Source: an uncultured Rhizobium sp. (GTDB lineage: Bacteria; Pseudomonadota; Alphaproteobacteria; Rhizobiales; Rhizobiaceae). Taken from it: 64,000 bases of DNA. The DNA is taken from NCBI GenBank assembly GCA_945952315.1, contig CAMFIE010000008.1:88769-152768 (forward strand), written 5' to 3'. Positions 1-10,300 of this stretch are shown piece after piece. The notes under the pieces are model-generated. The model was not told the DNA's origin, did no database searches, and saw only the letters and a list, made by a program, of their open reading frames with translations. The first letter of the stretch is position 1. Each line of letters opens with the position of its first letter. The translations under genes and the position numbers were made by a program.

Positions 1-431
1 TCGAGGGTGGTGACGCCCTTCGATTTCAGCGTGTCGGCAAGGCCGGTCAGGGCTGACCGGTCATTATCGCGAAAGGCGGAATAGCTATCCACGCCAATGG
101 CTTGGCCCTTGCGCTGCACAAACTGAATCCGATCCGTTTCCAGCTTTGGATGAAAGGCGGCGTCCGGCGTTTCCTGCACGCAATGATCCGGCCACAGCAT
201 CTGCGGCTTGCCGGAAAGCGTGCCCATCTCGAAGGGAGACTTGCCCGGATGCTGCGAGGCGAAACTGCCGTGATTGGCCGGGTGCCAGTCCTGCGAGGCG
301 ACGATCAGGTCATAATGGCCCTCGCGCATCAGCCGGTTTGCGACCGGAATGACCTGATCGCCTTCGGCAACCGGCAGATTGCCGCCGGGGCAAAAGCCGT
401 TCTGAAGATCGATCAGCAACAGTGCTTTCAT
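1..431 (-). CDS. pncA: Nicotinamidase (C-terminal part cut by window edge)
   Basis: Hydrolyses nicotinamide to nicotinate in cytoplasmic NAD salvage. 143 codons are visible; the C-terminus with the expected catalytic Cys lies outside the window. Residues match the cysteine-hydrolase fold of PncA: the opening MKALLLIDLQNGF gives catalytic D8, QDWHP gives metal ligands D48 and H50, PDHC gives H83, and RKG gives catalytic K108. These fit the D10/D52/H54/H85/K111 set known for E. coli PncA. The ATG at 431 follows GGAGG at a good distance. It lies downstream of the M16 protease gene on the same strand. The family call is secure. Confidence 0.92.
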   Translation of the reverse strand, partial: MKALLLIDLQNGFCPGGNLPVAEGDQVIPVANRLMREGHYDLIVASQDWHPANHGSFASQHPGKSPFEMGTLSGKPQMLWPDHCVQETPDAAFHPKLETDRIQFVQRKGQAIGVDSYSAFRDNDRSALTGLADTLKSKGVTTL

Positions 432-478
432 GGGTCTTATCCTCCGCTTGCACTGCAACATGGCAATCCGGAGCGGGC

Positions 479-497
479 GGGGCAAGATGGTTGCCCC
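479..497. other. GGGGCAA/TTGCCCC inverted repeat between protease and pncA
   Basis: Seven-bp perfect arms with a 5-nt loop, followed on the plus strand by GCATTTT. It lies in the 113-bp gap between the M16 protease stop and the pncA start. The T-run points the wrong way for the minus-strand genes, so it is at most a weak terminator or a structured leader. Confidence 0.3.
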
Positions 498-544
498 GCA
501 TTTTGTCGATTCTTTCCCGGGTCTTGATCCTGAACCCTGAAGGC

Positions 545-3289
545 TTACTTCATCTTCGCCGGGTCGCCTGCGATGGAAACGGCCATCGGCAGGGCTGCAA
601 TCCTGTCTGCCTGTGCCTGCACATCCGCAAGGGTCAGCGCATCGATCTGCTTCAGATAGGAATCGAGATCGGCAATCGTGTAGCCGGAGCTTTGCAGCGC
701 CAGCACCATGCCCATCACCGCATCGGCCGAGCCGACCGACGACAGGAATTCCGCCTTCATGGTCTTGCGGGCGGTGTCAAACTCGCTGTCTGTGAGCTTC
801 TCGGTCGCCAGACCCTTCACGACCTTGCGGATTTCCGCAAGCGAGTCCTGCGTATGGGCCGCATCCACTGCCGCCTGGATATAGAGCATCGTATTGTTGA
901 GGCCCTTGTTGCCGCTGGTCTGGGCGGAAATGCCGTAGGACCAGCCCTTCTGTTCGCGAAGATCGAGATTGAGCCTGCTCTTGAAGGTGCCGCCGAGGAT
1001 ACGAACGGCAAGGTCGAAGGCGGTTGCTTCCTTCGAGCCCGGTTCGGGCGCCTGCATCGCGATCAGCACCGTGCTCTGGGTCGCGCCCGTTACCGGCTTG
1101 GTGACGAGCCCCTCGCGCACGACAGGGCGCGTGGGGGCAGGGGCGGCAGGCACCGCGCGGCCACCCTTCCAGCCGGAAAGCGCCTTGTCGAGCCGCGCCT
1201 TCACGTCATCGGCGCTGAGGCTTGTGGCAACATGGATCGTCACCCGCTCGGGCTGCACCAGCGCATCGAAAAGGGTGCGGGCCTGCTCCATCGTCAGCGC
1301 CTTCAGGCCCGTGGCATCCGCCTGCCGGGCTTCCGGGGCATCGGCCGGGAAGACCTGTTCGATCAGCCCGCGCAGCGACTGATAGCCCGGATCGAGCTTG
1401 CGCTGCTCGATGGACGAAATGCTGCTTTCGATCATCGCCTGCCATTCCCTGGCATCAAAGCGCGGCTTCAGGATCGCATCGGCGAGATAGGATGCGGCAA
1501 GATCGAACTTTTCGAGCGCACCCGCCGTGCTGAGCGTCGAGGAATAGGTGCCGGCACCACCGGACAGCGCGATGCCATCCTTCTTCAGTGCCTGATCGAG
1601 ATCCACCAGCGACATGGCCCCTACGCCACGGCTGCCGATGGCGAGTGCCAGATCAGCCAGCGCCGGTGCCGAAATGGTCGAGCCGCCGGGAAGCGTCATC
1701 GCAACGGCGGCGCGCTGGGTATCATCCGTGTGATAGACCAGCAGGGCCGCGCCATTTGCAAGCTTGCGCTCCTCGATCACCGGCAGCTTCACGCCCGCGG
1801 TTTCCGCGACCTCCAGCTCCGGCATCACGATATCGGGCCGGGCAGGGGCTTCGAAGGGCACGGGCTCGCCGGTGGAATTGGCAAGCACGGGCGGATAGGT
1901 TTCGTTGCGCGGACCGGGCAGAACCTTGACGGTCAGACCATTGGCGCCAAGGAATTCCTTCAGCCGCGCGGTGAGATCGGCAGGGCTGATTTCGGCGGCG
2001 AGCTCTTCTTCCTGCCGCCAGTCCTTCGCCTCGCCACCCCACGCCGCCGCATTTGCAAGCGTCAGGGCAAGCGTCAGCGGTGATTTCGGCAGATTGTCGA
2101 AACTGTCCTTCATCTGGGCACGGGCCGCATCCAGCGCATCGGCGGAAATGCCGTCATTGGCGATGTCCTGCAAGGTCTTGTTCAGCGCGGCCTCAAGCTT
2201 TTCGGCGCTGACATCCTTGGCGGCGGTGGCGCTCACCGAGAAATTGCCGCCGAGCACCCGGTATTCCCAACCGGCCCCGGCCGCGTTTGCAATCCGCTGG
2301 TCGATCACCAGTTTCTGGTTCAGCGAGCTTTTGCCGGTGGAAAGCACCGCGCTCAGCAGCAGGTTTTCCACCGTATCGCGCGAAAGACCTTCGCCGCCCG
2401 GCCAGGCAAGGCTTACCACCGGCTCGGTCACGGCATCCTTGAACTCCAGGCTTTTCGGCTTTTCCATCGTGGTTGCCAGCGGCGGTTCATCACCAAGGCC
2501 GATCCAGTTCAGCGCGCTCTTGAACCAGCGGGTAATCGCATAGCCGCGATCCGGCTTCGGGATCAGGCCGAAGGTTTTTTCGATATCGGCCTTCGCGACC
2601 GCCGGATCAAAATTCCCGGCGATGGCGAGTGTCGCGCGGTCCGGCAGATAGTTCAGCCGGTGAAAGGCAACCACATCGGCAAGCTTTGCCTGTTCGAGAT
2701 CCTTGATCGAGCCGATCACCGCATGGGCATAAGGATGGCCGGGCGGGGCAAGCTCCACCGCCGCCTGTTCCATGGCCGCACCGCCGGGCGTATCCAGCGT
2801 GTTCTGCCGCATCTCGTTCAGCACCACGGCGCGCTGGTTGTCGAGGTCTTCCTGCGTCACCGCATTGGCGAGATTGGCCATGCGGTCGGCTTCCAGCCGG
2901 ATGAATTCGGGCAGGGCCTCCTTCGGGCCGGAATTGTGATAGGTGGTCGAATCCCACTGGGTAAAGGCGTTGTTGTCGCCACCCACCGCCGAGATCGCCT
3001 GATCATAATCCGGCACCGCATGTGTGCCTTCGAACATCAGATGCTCGAACAGATGCGCAAAGCCGGAGCGGCCCTTTGGTTCGTCGGCTGAGCCTGCCTC
3101 ATAGAGCAGTACGGTGCTGACCGTTTCCGTGTTGCGCGTGGGCGCGAGCACCACGGTCAGACCGTTATCGAGATCATATTGCTCGATCTTCAGGTCTGTT
3201 GCATCCCCGGCAAGCGAGGAAAAGGCAAGGTTGGAAACGAGAAGAGCAGTGCTGGCAACAAGGCGAACGCGGCGCGTCAGGAAGGGCAT
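545..3289 (-). CDS. Periplasmic M16 (insulinase/pitrilysin) family zinc protease, two-domain
   Basis: 914 aa, the usual size of a fused two-domain M16 peptidase. Residues 1-28 form a signal peptide (basic start, hydrophobic core, small residues before the cut), so it acts in the periplasm or envelope. The inverted zinc motif HLFEH is at 79-83 and the third ligand E159 (VVLNEM) follows at the expected distance; QWDSTTYHNSG and the second M16_C domains follow. The second half (from about residue 500) lacks a second HxxEH and is the usual inactive partner domain. The substrate is unknown. It reads toward pncA. Confidence 0.92.
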   Translation of the reverse strand: MPFLTRRVRLVASTALLVSNLAFSSLAGDATDLKIEQYDLDNGLTVVLAPTRNTETVSTVLLYEAGSADEPKGRSGFAHLFEHLMFEGTHAVPDYDQAISAVGGDNNAFTQWDSTTYHNSGPKEALPEFIRLEADRMANLANAVTQEDLDNQRAVVLNEMRQNTLDTPGGAAMEQAAVELAPPGHPYAHAVIGSIKDLEQAKLADVVAFHRLNYLPDRATLAIAGNFDPAVAKADIEKTFGLIPKPDRGYAITRWFKSALNWIGLGDEPPLATTMEKPKSLEFKDAVTEPVVSLAWPGGEGLSRDTVENLLLSAVLSTGKSSLNQKLVIDQRIANAAGAGWEYRVLGGNFSVSATAAKDVSAEKLEAALNKTLQDIANDGISADALDAARAQMKDSFDNLPKSPLTLALTLANAAAWGGEAKDWRQEEELAAEISPADLTARLKEFLGANGLTVKVLPGPRNETYPPVLANSTGEPVPFEAPARPDIVMPELEVAETAGVKLPVIEERKLANGAALLVYHTDDTQRAAVAMTLPGGSTISAPALADLALAIGSRGVGAMSLVDLDQALKKDGIALSGGAGTYSSTLSTAGALEKFDLAASYLADAILKPRFDAREWQAMIESSISSIEQRKLDPGYQSLRGLIEQVFPADAPEARQADATGLKALTMEQARTLFDALVQPERVTIHVATSLSADDVKARLDKALSGWKGGRAVPAAPAPTRPVVREGLVTKPVTGATQSTVLIAMQAPEPGSKEATAFDLAVRILGGTFKSRLNLDLREQKGWSYGISAQTSGNKGLNNTMLYIQAAVDAAHTQDSLAEIRKVVKGLATEKLTDSEFDTARKTMKAEFLSSVGSADAVMGMVLALQSSGYTIADLDSYLKQIDALTLADVQAQADRIAALPMAVSIAGDPAKMK

Positions 3290-3379
3290 AAGGCATGTCC
3301 AGTTTTATCAAAGGGCAATTGCACGCTTGCTGCGCGATCATAGCGGCCAAACTGCGGCAGGAAAGGCCGGTTCTTGCCG

Positions 3380-3402
3380 TCCTGCAACATTATGTTGCAG
3401 GA
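3380..3402. other. 23-bp palindrome between uvrD and the M16 protease gene
   Basis: Arms TCCTGCAACAT and ATGTTGCAGGA (11 bp, perfect) are separated by a single T. It sits 8 bp beyond the uvrD stop and 91 bp upstream of the protease start. There is no T-run on the minus strand, so it is either a factor-assisted transcription end or a protein-binding site. Confidence 0.5.
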
Positions 3403-3409
3403 TCACATT

Positions 3410-5893
3410 TCATCCCACCTTTTCGACGAAACCGTCGAGCACGCGCTTTTCACCTGCCTTGTCGAAATTGATCGTCAGCTTGTTGCCTTCGATGCTGGTG
3501 ATGTTGCCATTGCCGAACTTCAAGTGAAACACCCGGTCGCCGGTGCTGAAGCGCGAAGGCGCGTCGGAAACCGATTTCGCCACCAGCTCGCCATCAATGG
3601 TGCGGGCGCGCGGGCCGCTTTCGCCATAGCCGATGCGTTCCACCGCGTGGCCGGAGCGACTGCCCCAGTTGTCGCGGGTGGCGGCATTGGCATTCTGCTG
3701 CGCCCGCTTCCAGCCCGGCGAATTGTAGGAATTCGAGAAAGGCTCTGACTTGTCAAAGCGCGACTGGCCATAGCCGCCGCGACCATAGCCGCCATAGCTC
3801 GTGTCGCTTTCGGCCACATCCACATGCGTGGGCGGCAGTTCATCGAGAAAGCGCGAGGGCAGCGTGCTTTGCCAAAGGCCATGGATGCGGCGGTTGGAGA
3901 CGAACCAGATGTGGCAACGGCGCTTTGCCCGGGTGATCCCCACATAGGCAAGCCGCCGCTCTTCCTCCAGCCCCGAGCGTCCGCCCTCATCGAGCGCGCG
4001 CTGATGCGGGAACAGGCCTTCCTCCCAGCCGGGTAGGAAAACGGTCTCGAATTCCAGCCCCTTGGCCGAATGCAGCGTCATGATCGAGATGGCATCGAGA
4101 TTTTCGTTCTGCTCGGCATCCATCACCAGCGAGACATGCTCCAGAAAGCCGCGCAGGCTTTCGAAGCTTTCCATCGAGCGGATGAGTTCCTTGAGGTTTT
4201 CAAGACGGCCCGGCGCTTCCGCCGACTTGTCCGCCTGCCACATGGCGGTATAGCCGCTCTCGTCGAGGATCTGCTCGGCAAGCTCGGTATGCGGCGTGTT
4301 TTCGAGCAAACCCTGCCAGCGGCGGAAATCCGTCACCACGTCGAACAGCGCCTTGCGCGCCTTCGGCTTCAGCTCGTCTGTCTCGATGATATCGGCGGCA
4401 GCGGCCAGCATCGGAATGTCGCGGGCGCGGGCATAGTCATGCAGGGTGCGCACGGTCGTATCACCCAGCCCCCGCTTCGGCGTGTTGATGATCCGCTCGA
4501 AGGCGAGGTCATCGGCCGGCTGGCAGACGAGGCGGAAATAGGCCATGGCATCACGGATTTCCAGCCGCTCGTAGAAGCGCGGGCCGCCGATCACCCGGTA
4601 GTTCAGCCCGAGTGTCACGAACCGGTCTTCGAATTCGCGCATCTGGAAGGAGGCGCGAACGAGGATCGCCATGTCGTTGAGATTGTGCTTGCGGCGCTGG
4701 AGCTGCTCGATCTCCTCGCCGATGGCGCGGGCTTCCTCTTCGGAATCCCAGGCGGCATGGACGATGACCTTCTCGTCATCGGGATCGGTGCGCTCGGTGA
4801 ACAGCGTCTTGCCGAGGCGGCCCTCGTTATGGGCAATCAGATGCCCGGCTGCGCCCAGAATATGCTCGGTGGACCGATAGTTGCGCTCGAGCTTGATCAC
4901 CCGCGCGCCCGGAAAATCCTTTTCAAACCGCAGGATATTGTCCACTTCCGCACCGCGCCAGCCATAGATCGACTGGTCGTCATCGCCCACGCAGCACACA
5001 TTCTGCGGCTCACCCTTCGGCCGCTGGGCCAGAAGCCGCAGCCACATATATTGCGCTGTGTTGGTGTCCTGATACTCGTCCACAAGAATATAGCGGAAGC
5101 GCTGGTGATAGTCCTTCAGGATATCCGGGTTTTTCCGGAAGATATGGATCGGGTGCAGCAGCAGATCACCGAAATCGCAGGCATTCAGCGTCTTCAGACG
5201 GGCCTGATAGGCCGCGTAAAGCTCGCGCCCCTTGCCATTGCCGAAGCTGCGGGCATCGCCTTCGGGAATATCGGCGGGCAAAAGCCCCTTGTTCTTCCAG
5301 CCATCGATCATGCCTGCAAACTGGCGGGCGGGCCAGCGCTTGTCATCCAGCCCCTCGGCCTGAATGAGCTGCTTGATCAGCCGGTTGACATCATCCGTAT
5401 CGAGAATGGTGAAATCGGAACGCAGGCCGACGAGCTCGGCATGGCGGCGCAGAAGCTTCACGCCGATGGAGTGGAACGTGCCAAGCCAGGGCATGCCTTC
5501 CACCGCCTTGCCCGCAAGCACACCGATGCGCTCCTTCATCTCGCGCGCCGCCTTGTTGGTGAAGGTAACCGCAAGGATCTGGCTCGGCCATGCCTTGCCG
5601 GTATCAAGAATATGTGCGATGCGGGTGGTGAGAACCCGCGTCTTGCCCGTGCCTGCACCGGCAAGCACCAGCACCGGGCCGTCAGTATATTCCACGGCGG
5701 CGCGCTGTTCCGGGTTGAGTGTCGCGAGATAATCGGGGGCAGGCGCCTGTCCCCGGGCGGCCATGGCCCTTGCTGCAAGGCCGGACGGCTCGCCCACCAC
5801 GGCGCCGGGTGCGGCACGCGCGGGCTTTGGCGCAGGCACCTGGTCCTCGTCGAAAAAGGGCATGTCGTCGTAATAATTGCTCATGGCCATCAT
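3410..5893 (-). CDS. uvrD: UvrD/PcrA-type superfamily 1A DNA helicase
   Basis: 3'-5' helicase of nucleotide excision and mismatch repair. 827 aa with all SF1A motifs: Walker A GAGTGKT at 79-85, motif II VDEYQDTN, motif III VGDDDQSIYGWRGA, motif IV LERNYRS, motif V LHSAKGLEFETVFLPG and motif VI AYVGITRAKR. The C-terminal 100 residues are a low-complexity Gly/Tyr/Asn tail ending in the small fold seen in alphaproteobacterial UvrD. The start is one of three close in-frame ATGs (5893, 5890, 5884). It could be called PcrA; the function is the same. Confidence 0.95.
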   Translation of the reverse strand: MMAMSNYYDDMPFFDEDQVPAPKPARAAPGAVVGEPSGLAARAMAARGQAPAPDYLATLNPEQRAAVEYTDGPVLVLAGAGTGKTRVLTTRIAHILDTGKAWPSQILAVTFTNKAAREMKERIGVLAGKAVEGMPWLGTFHSIGVKLLRRHAELVGLRSDFTILDTDDVNRLIKQLIQAEGLDDKRWPARQFAGMIDGWKNKGLLPADIPEGDARSFGNGKGRELYAAYQARLKTLNACDFGDLLLHPIHIFRKNPDILKDYHQRFRYILVDEYQDTNTAQYMWLRLLAQRPKGEPQNVCCVGDDDQSIYGWRGAEVDNILRFEKDFPGARVIKLERNYRSTEHILGAAGHLIAHNEGRLGKTLFTERTDPDDEKVIVHAAWDSEEEARAIGEEIEQLQRRKHNLNDMAILVRASFQMREFEDRFVTLGLNYRVIGGPRFYERLEIRDAMAYFRLVCQPADDLAFERIINTPKRGLGDTTVRTLHDYARARDIPMLAAAADIIETDELKPKARKALFDVVTDFRRWQGLLENTPHTELAEQILDESGYTAMWQADKSAEAPGRLENLKELIRSMESFESLRGFLEHVSLVMDAEQNENLDAISIMTLHSAKGLEFETVFLPGWEEGLFPHQRALDEGGRSGLEEERRLAYVGITRAKRRCHIWFVSNRRIHGLWQSTLPSRFLDELPPTHVDVAESDTSYGGYGRGGYGQSRFDKSEPFSNSYNSPGWKRAQQNANAATRDNWGSRSGHAVERIGYGESGPRARTIDGELVAKSVSDAPSRFSTGDRVFHLKFGNGNITSIEGNKLTINFDKAGEKRVLDGFVEKVG

Positions 5894-6210
5894 CTGGTTC
5901 TCGGCCGCCGCCTGTCCAGCCCTCGTGGAGCGACAGGGCCTGCAGCGATCTTTCGGCGCACCTTTCCCGTCACCGGAATCGGTGTTCGCCTTTTATTCCC
6001 CTTTTGCCATAAGGGCTGGCGCGCGGAAAGGCCAGAACTATTCTTTTCGCGGGAGACGCCTCTTTCGCAAACATTACGAAAACTTCATCCCCGCCAAAGG
6101 CTTCCGCGCTTCCCTGAAAGTCAAAAAAGACATAATTGAGAAAAAGATTCAGCAGCGGGCCGCAAGGCCCGGCTGCCGTGCAATCTTCTGCCGCATGATC
6201 GGAGTATCCC
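5894..6210. other. Divergent intergenic region, uvrD / efflux operon
   Basis: 317 bp without a gene. It must hold the promoters of uvrD (minus) and of the efflux operon (plus). An imperfect GC-rich hairpin lies near 6153-6177 (arms GCAGC-GGCC/GGCC-GGCTGC). I see no strong consensus promoter and no clear repressor operator. Confidence 0.5.
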
Positions 6211-7353
6211 ATGCAGATCGGAAAGCAGCTTGCGCTCAGCCTCGCGGTTCTCGTTATCGGTGGTGCGGCTGCGGTTTTTTTGACGCCGCAGGGCGCCCAG
6301 CTTGCGGGCTTCGGCTCCGGCAAGGCGATGAGTGCAGGCGGGCAGGGCGAAGGCAAGGGGCGCGGGCAGGGTGGTCCGGGTGGCCCCGGCGCTGGCAGGC
6401 CGGACGGCCCGCCGCTGGTGCTGGTCTCGACCGTTTCCACCGGCACGGCCAATGACCGGCTGAATGCCATCGGCACCGGGCAGGCGCTGAATTCCGTGAC
6501 CGTGATGCCGCAGGGCAGCGGCGTGATCCAGGAGCTTTTCGTGAAGCCCGGCGACATGGTCAAGGCCGGTCAGGTTCTCGCCCGGCTCGACAGTGAGGCC
6601 GAAATCCTTGCCCGCGACAAGGCGGCGGTAACACTCAAGGGCTCACTCGAAACCAAGAAGACCTACGAGGGCTCGGCGGCCTCGATCACCCGTCTGCAGC
6701 AGTTCACGGCAGGGGTGACGGCAGAAGAGGCGCAGCTGGAACTTTCCATTGCCGAAAACAATCTCAAGCGGCGCGAGATCGTGGCGCCCGCCGATGGCGC
6801 GGCCGGCATCGTGCAGGTCAGCCTCGGCGCCTATGTCACGCCGTCCACACCGATTGTGGTTCTCGATGACCGCTCGGCGCTGATGGTGGATTTCTATGTT
6901 CCCGAACATTTCCTTGCCGCGCTGAAACCGGGCATGCCGCTTGAGGCAACCACCATCGCCTTTGCGGGCGAGAGCTTCACGGGCGAGATCGCCGCCGTCG
7001 ACAACCAGCTCGATCCGGTGAGCCGGACCATCCGCGTTCGCGCCCGCATCGACAACAAGGAAGACCGGCTGCGCGGCGGCATGTCCTTTGTCGTGACGCT
7101 GCGGTTTCCGGGCGAAGATTATCCGGCACTAGATCCGCTCGCCGTGCAGTGGGATGGCGACGGCTCCTTCGTCTGGCGGCTCGCCGAGGGCGACAAGGCG
7201 GAACAGGTGCGTGGCACCGTGATCCAGCGCGATGCCGACCGGGTGCTGTTCAAGGCCGACCTCAAGCCCGGCGACCGGGTGGTGACCGAGGGCGTGCAGC
7301 GGCTTCGTCCGGGCATGCCGGTGAAAGTGAGCGGGCCGGGAGCAGGCGCATGA
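6211..7353 (+). CDS. RND efflux periplasmic adaptor (HlyD/MexA family)
   Basis: 380 aa membrane fusion protein linking the inner-membrane pump to an outer-membrane channel. Residues 6-24 are an N-terminal membrane anchor or uncleaved signal, followed by a Gly-rich linker (about 40-65) and the lipoyl/barrel-sandwich halves (GSGVIQELFVKPGDMVKAGQVLARLD and VAPADGAAGIVQVSLGAYV). The coiled-coil hairpin between them is very short, as in adaptors such as MdtA-like types. GGAG lies upstream of the ATG. Its TGA overlaps the ATG of the pump gene by 4 bp, so translation is coupled. There is no adjacent TolC homologue, so the outer channel is encoded elsewhere. Confidence 0.93.
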   Translation: MQIGKQLALSLAVLVIGGAAAVFLTPQGAQLAGFGSGKAMSAGGQGEGKGRGQGGPGGPGAGRPDGPPLVLVSTVSTGTANDRLNAIGTGQALNSVTVMPQGSGVIQELFVKPGDMVKAGQVLARLDSEAEILARDKAAVTLKGSLETKKTYEGSAASITRLQQFTAGVTAEEAQLELSIAENNLKRREIVAPADGAAGIVQVSLGAYVTPSTPIVVLDDRSALMVDFYVPEHFLAALKPGMPLEATTIAFAGESFTGEIAAVDNQLDPVSRTIRVRARIDNKEDRLRGGMSFVVTLRFPGEDYPALDPLAVQWDGDGSFVWRLAEGDKAEQVRGTVIQRDADRVLFKADLKPGDRVVTEGVQRLRPGMPVKVSGPGAGA

Positions 7354-10300
7354 AGGTGATCGATCCTTCCGATGCGGGTGGCGCTTCCTCCCCCTCGGGC
7401 GAGAAGGCGGGCGACAGCTTTACCGCGCTGTTCGTGCGGCGCCCGGTTCTGGCGCTGGTCTTCAATGCGCTGATGGTGGTTGCGGGTCTCGCTGCCTATT
7501 TCGGCATCGAGGTGCGCGAATTGCCGGATGTCGACCGTCCGGTGATCACGGTCTCGACCAGTTTTTCCGGAGCCTCGCCCGAGACCGTGGATGAACGCCT
7601 GAGCCGGGTGGTGGAAAGCGCGGTTTCCCGCGTGTCCGGCCTGAAGTCGCTGTCGTCCTCCTCTTCCTACGGCCAGAGCCGGGTGACGATGGAGTTCGTC
7701 TCGGGCACGGATATCAATGTCGCCTCCACCGATGTGCGCAACGCCCTTTCCCGCTCCGCCTCGCAGCTGCCGGAAGAGGCGGACGAGCCGCAGGTGGTGA
7801 AGGCGGATGCGGATTCGCAGCCCGTCATGCGGCTTGCCGTTACCTCTTCGAAGCTCGGGCTCGATGACTTGACCCAGCTGGTGGAAGACGAGATTTCCGA
7901 CCGGCTTGCCGCCGTGCAGGGCGTGGCGGATGTCGAAACCTATGGCAATGCGGAAAAGATCTTCCGGGTGGATGTGGATCAGGCAGCGCTCGCAAGCCGT
8001 GGCCTGACCATGGCCGATCTTCAGACCGCGCTTTCCGACGTGGCGCTGGATGTGCCGGCCGGTTCGCTCACCGGCGGCAAGCAGGAGCTGGTGGTGCGGG
8101 CCATGGTCGGGCTTACCGCGCCAGAACAATTCGCCGCGCTTGTGATCCGGGACAAGATCCGTCTCGGCGATGTTGCAACCGTGACGGTCGGGCCGGAAAA
8201 GGCAAGCTCCGCGCTTCGGGCCAATGGTCAGACGGGCATTGGCCTCGGCATCATCCGGCAGTCGCAGTCGAATACGCTCGATATTTCGAACGGGGTGAAG
8301 AAGGTCGTTGCGGAGCTGCAGACGTCGCTGCCGGAGGGCACGGTTCTGACGGTGACCAGTGACGACGCGACCTTTATCCGCGGCTCGATCCATGAAGTGG
8401 TGAATGCGCTGGTTCTCGCCTGCGTCATCGTGATCGTGGTGCTCTATCTTTTCCTGAGGGACTGGCGGGCGACCATCATTCCGGCGGTAACGCTTCCGGT
8501 CGCGCTGATCGGTACGCTGGCGGCGGTCTATCTCGTCGGCTTTTCCATCAATATCCTCACCCTGCTCGCCATCGTGCTGGCAACTGGCATGGTGGTGGAT
8601 GATGCGATCGTGGTGCTGGAAAACATCGTCCGCCGCATGCAGGAAGGCATGGGCCCGCGCGCGGCGGCGGTGCTCGGCACACGGCAGGTGTTCTTCGCGG
8701 TGATCGCGACCACCCTGACGCTCGCCTCCGTCTTCGTTCCCCTCTCCTTCCTGCCGGGGCAGGTGGGCGGCCTCTTCCGGGAATTCGGCTTCGTTCTCGC
8801 TATTTCCGTGCTCTTGTCCTCGGTCGTGTCGCTGACGCTCTGCCCGATGCTTGCCTCCCGCATGTTGAAGCAGGGGCGAAGGGCAGGCGGCCATAATGAA
8901 GGTGCAAAGCCCGGCAATCCGTTTTCCCGGCTTTACATGCGCTGCGTGCGCGCCTGCCTTGATGCGCCGCTGGTGGTGGTTTCGGTGGCGCTCGTCTTTT
9001 CGCTCTTTGCGCTTGCCGCCTTTACGCAGGTGACACGGGAGCTGACGCCGCGCGAGGATCGTTCGACGATCCTGTTGCGCATACAGGCACCGGAAGGGGT
9101 GAGCCTCGATTACATGGGCGATCAGCTGCGCCGGATCGAGGATGATCTTGCCCCCCTGAAATCGTCCGGCGAAATCGCCAGCACCTTCTCGATTTCGGGC
9201 ATGGGCAGCACGAACAGCGGCTTCATCGTGCTGACGCTTGCGCCCTGGGAAGCCCGAAGCCGCAGCCAGGCGGCGATTGCCGGTGATGTCAGCCGTCTGA
9301 CTGCCAATATTACCGGTGTCCGCATCATGCCGATGCAGGCCAATTCGCTGCGCATCCGGGGTGCGGGCAGCGGCCTGCAGGTGGCGCTGATCGGCTCCGA
9401 CCGGGCGGTGCTGAACGATGCCGCAGGCAAGCTGGTTGCGGCACTGGATGAAACCGGCCTGTTCGACGGGCCAAGGCTCAGCAATGATGCCGCCCGCCCG
9501 CAGGCGACGCTCTCGCTCGACCGTGATCGCGCCGCAAGTCTCGGCGTTTCGACCACCAATGTCTCGCTCACGCTTCAGGCGCTCCTGTCTGGCCACAAGG
9601 TGGGCGAAGTGCATACGGGCGGCAAGATCTATCCGATCCTGCTGTCTGCCGACAGCCGCCCGGTGAATGATCCCGGCGATCTCGAAAATGTCTTCCTGAA
9701 GGCGGGCGATGGCCGCGTCGTGCCGCTGTCTGCAATCTCGACCTATACGGAAAAATCCGTGCCGCCCTCGCTTTCGCGCGAGCAGCAGCTTGCAAGCGTT
9801 GCCATTACCGGCGCCCTCAAGGATGGCGTTTCGCTGGGGCAGGCGGTCGCGAAAGCCAATGAGGTGGCGGCAACCTTGCTGCCCCCCGGCGTGCGGATGA
9901 TCCCGCTTGCAGAAGCCGCAACCCTTGCGGAAAATTCCAGCGGCATGTCGATCACGTTCGGTTTTGCCCTGCTGATCATCTTTCTCGTGCTCGCCGCCCA
10001 GTTCGAAAGCGGCATCAGCGCGCTGGTGATCATGGTCACCGTGCCGCTCGGCCTTGCCTGTGCGGTCTTCGCGCTGGTGCTGACGGGCACAAGTCTCAAC
10101 ATCTACAGCCAGATCGGCCTCGTGCTTCTGATCGGCGTCATGGCGAAGAACGGCATTCTCGTGGTCGAATTCGCCAATCAGCTGCGCGATCACGGCAAAG
10201 GGGTGCGTCAGGCGATCGAGGAGGCCTGCCTGATCCGGCTGCGGCCGGTGATGATGACGATAATCTGCACCATCTTTGGCGGCGTGCCCTTGGTGCTGGC

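Noticed and set aside
4070..6139. A 689-codon plus-strand frame opposite uvrD
   Set aside because: No motif; UvrD on the other strand has every helicase motif.
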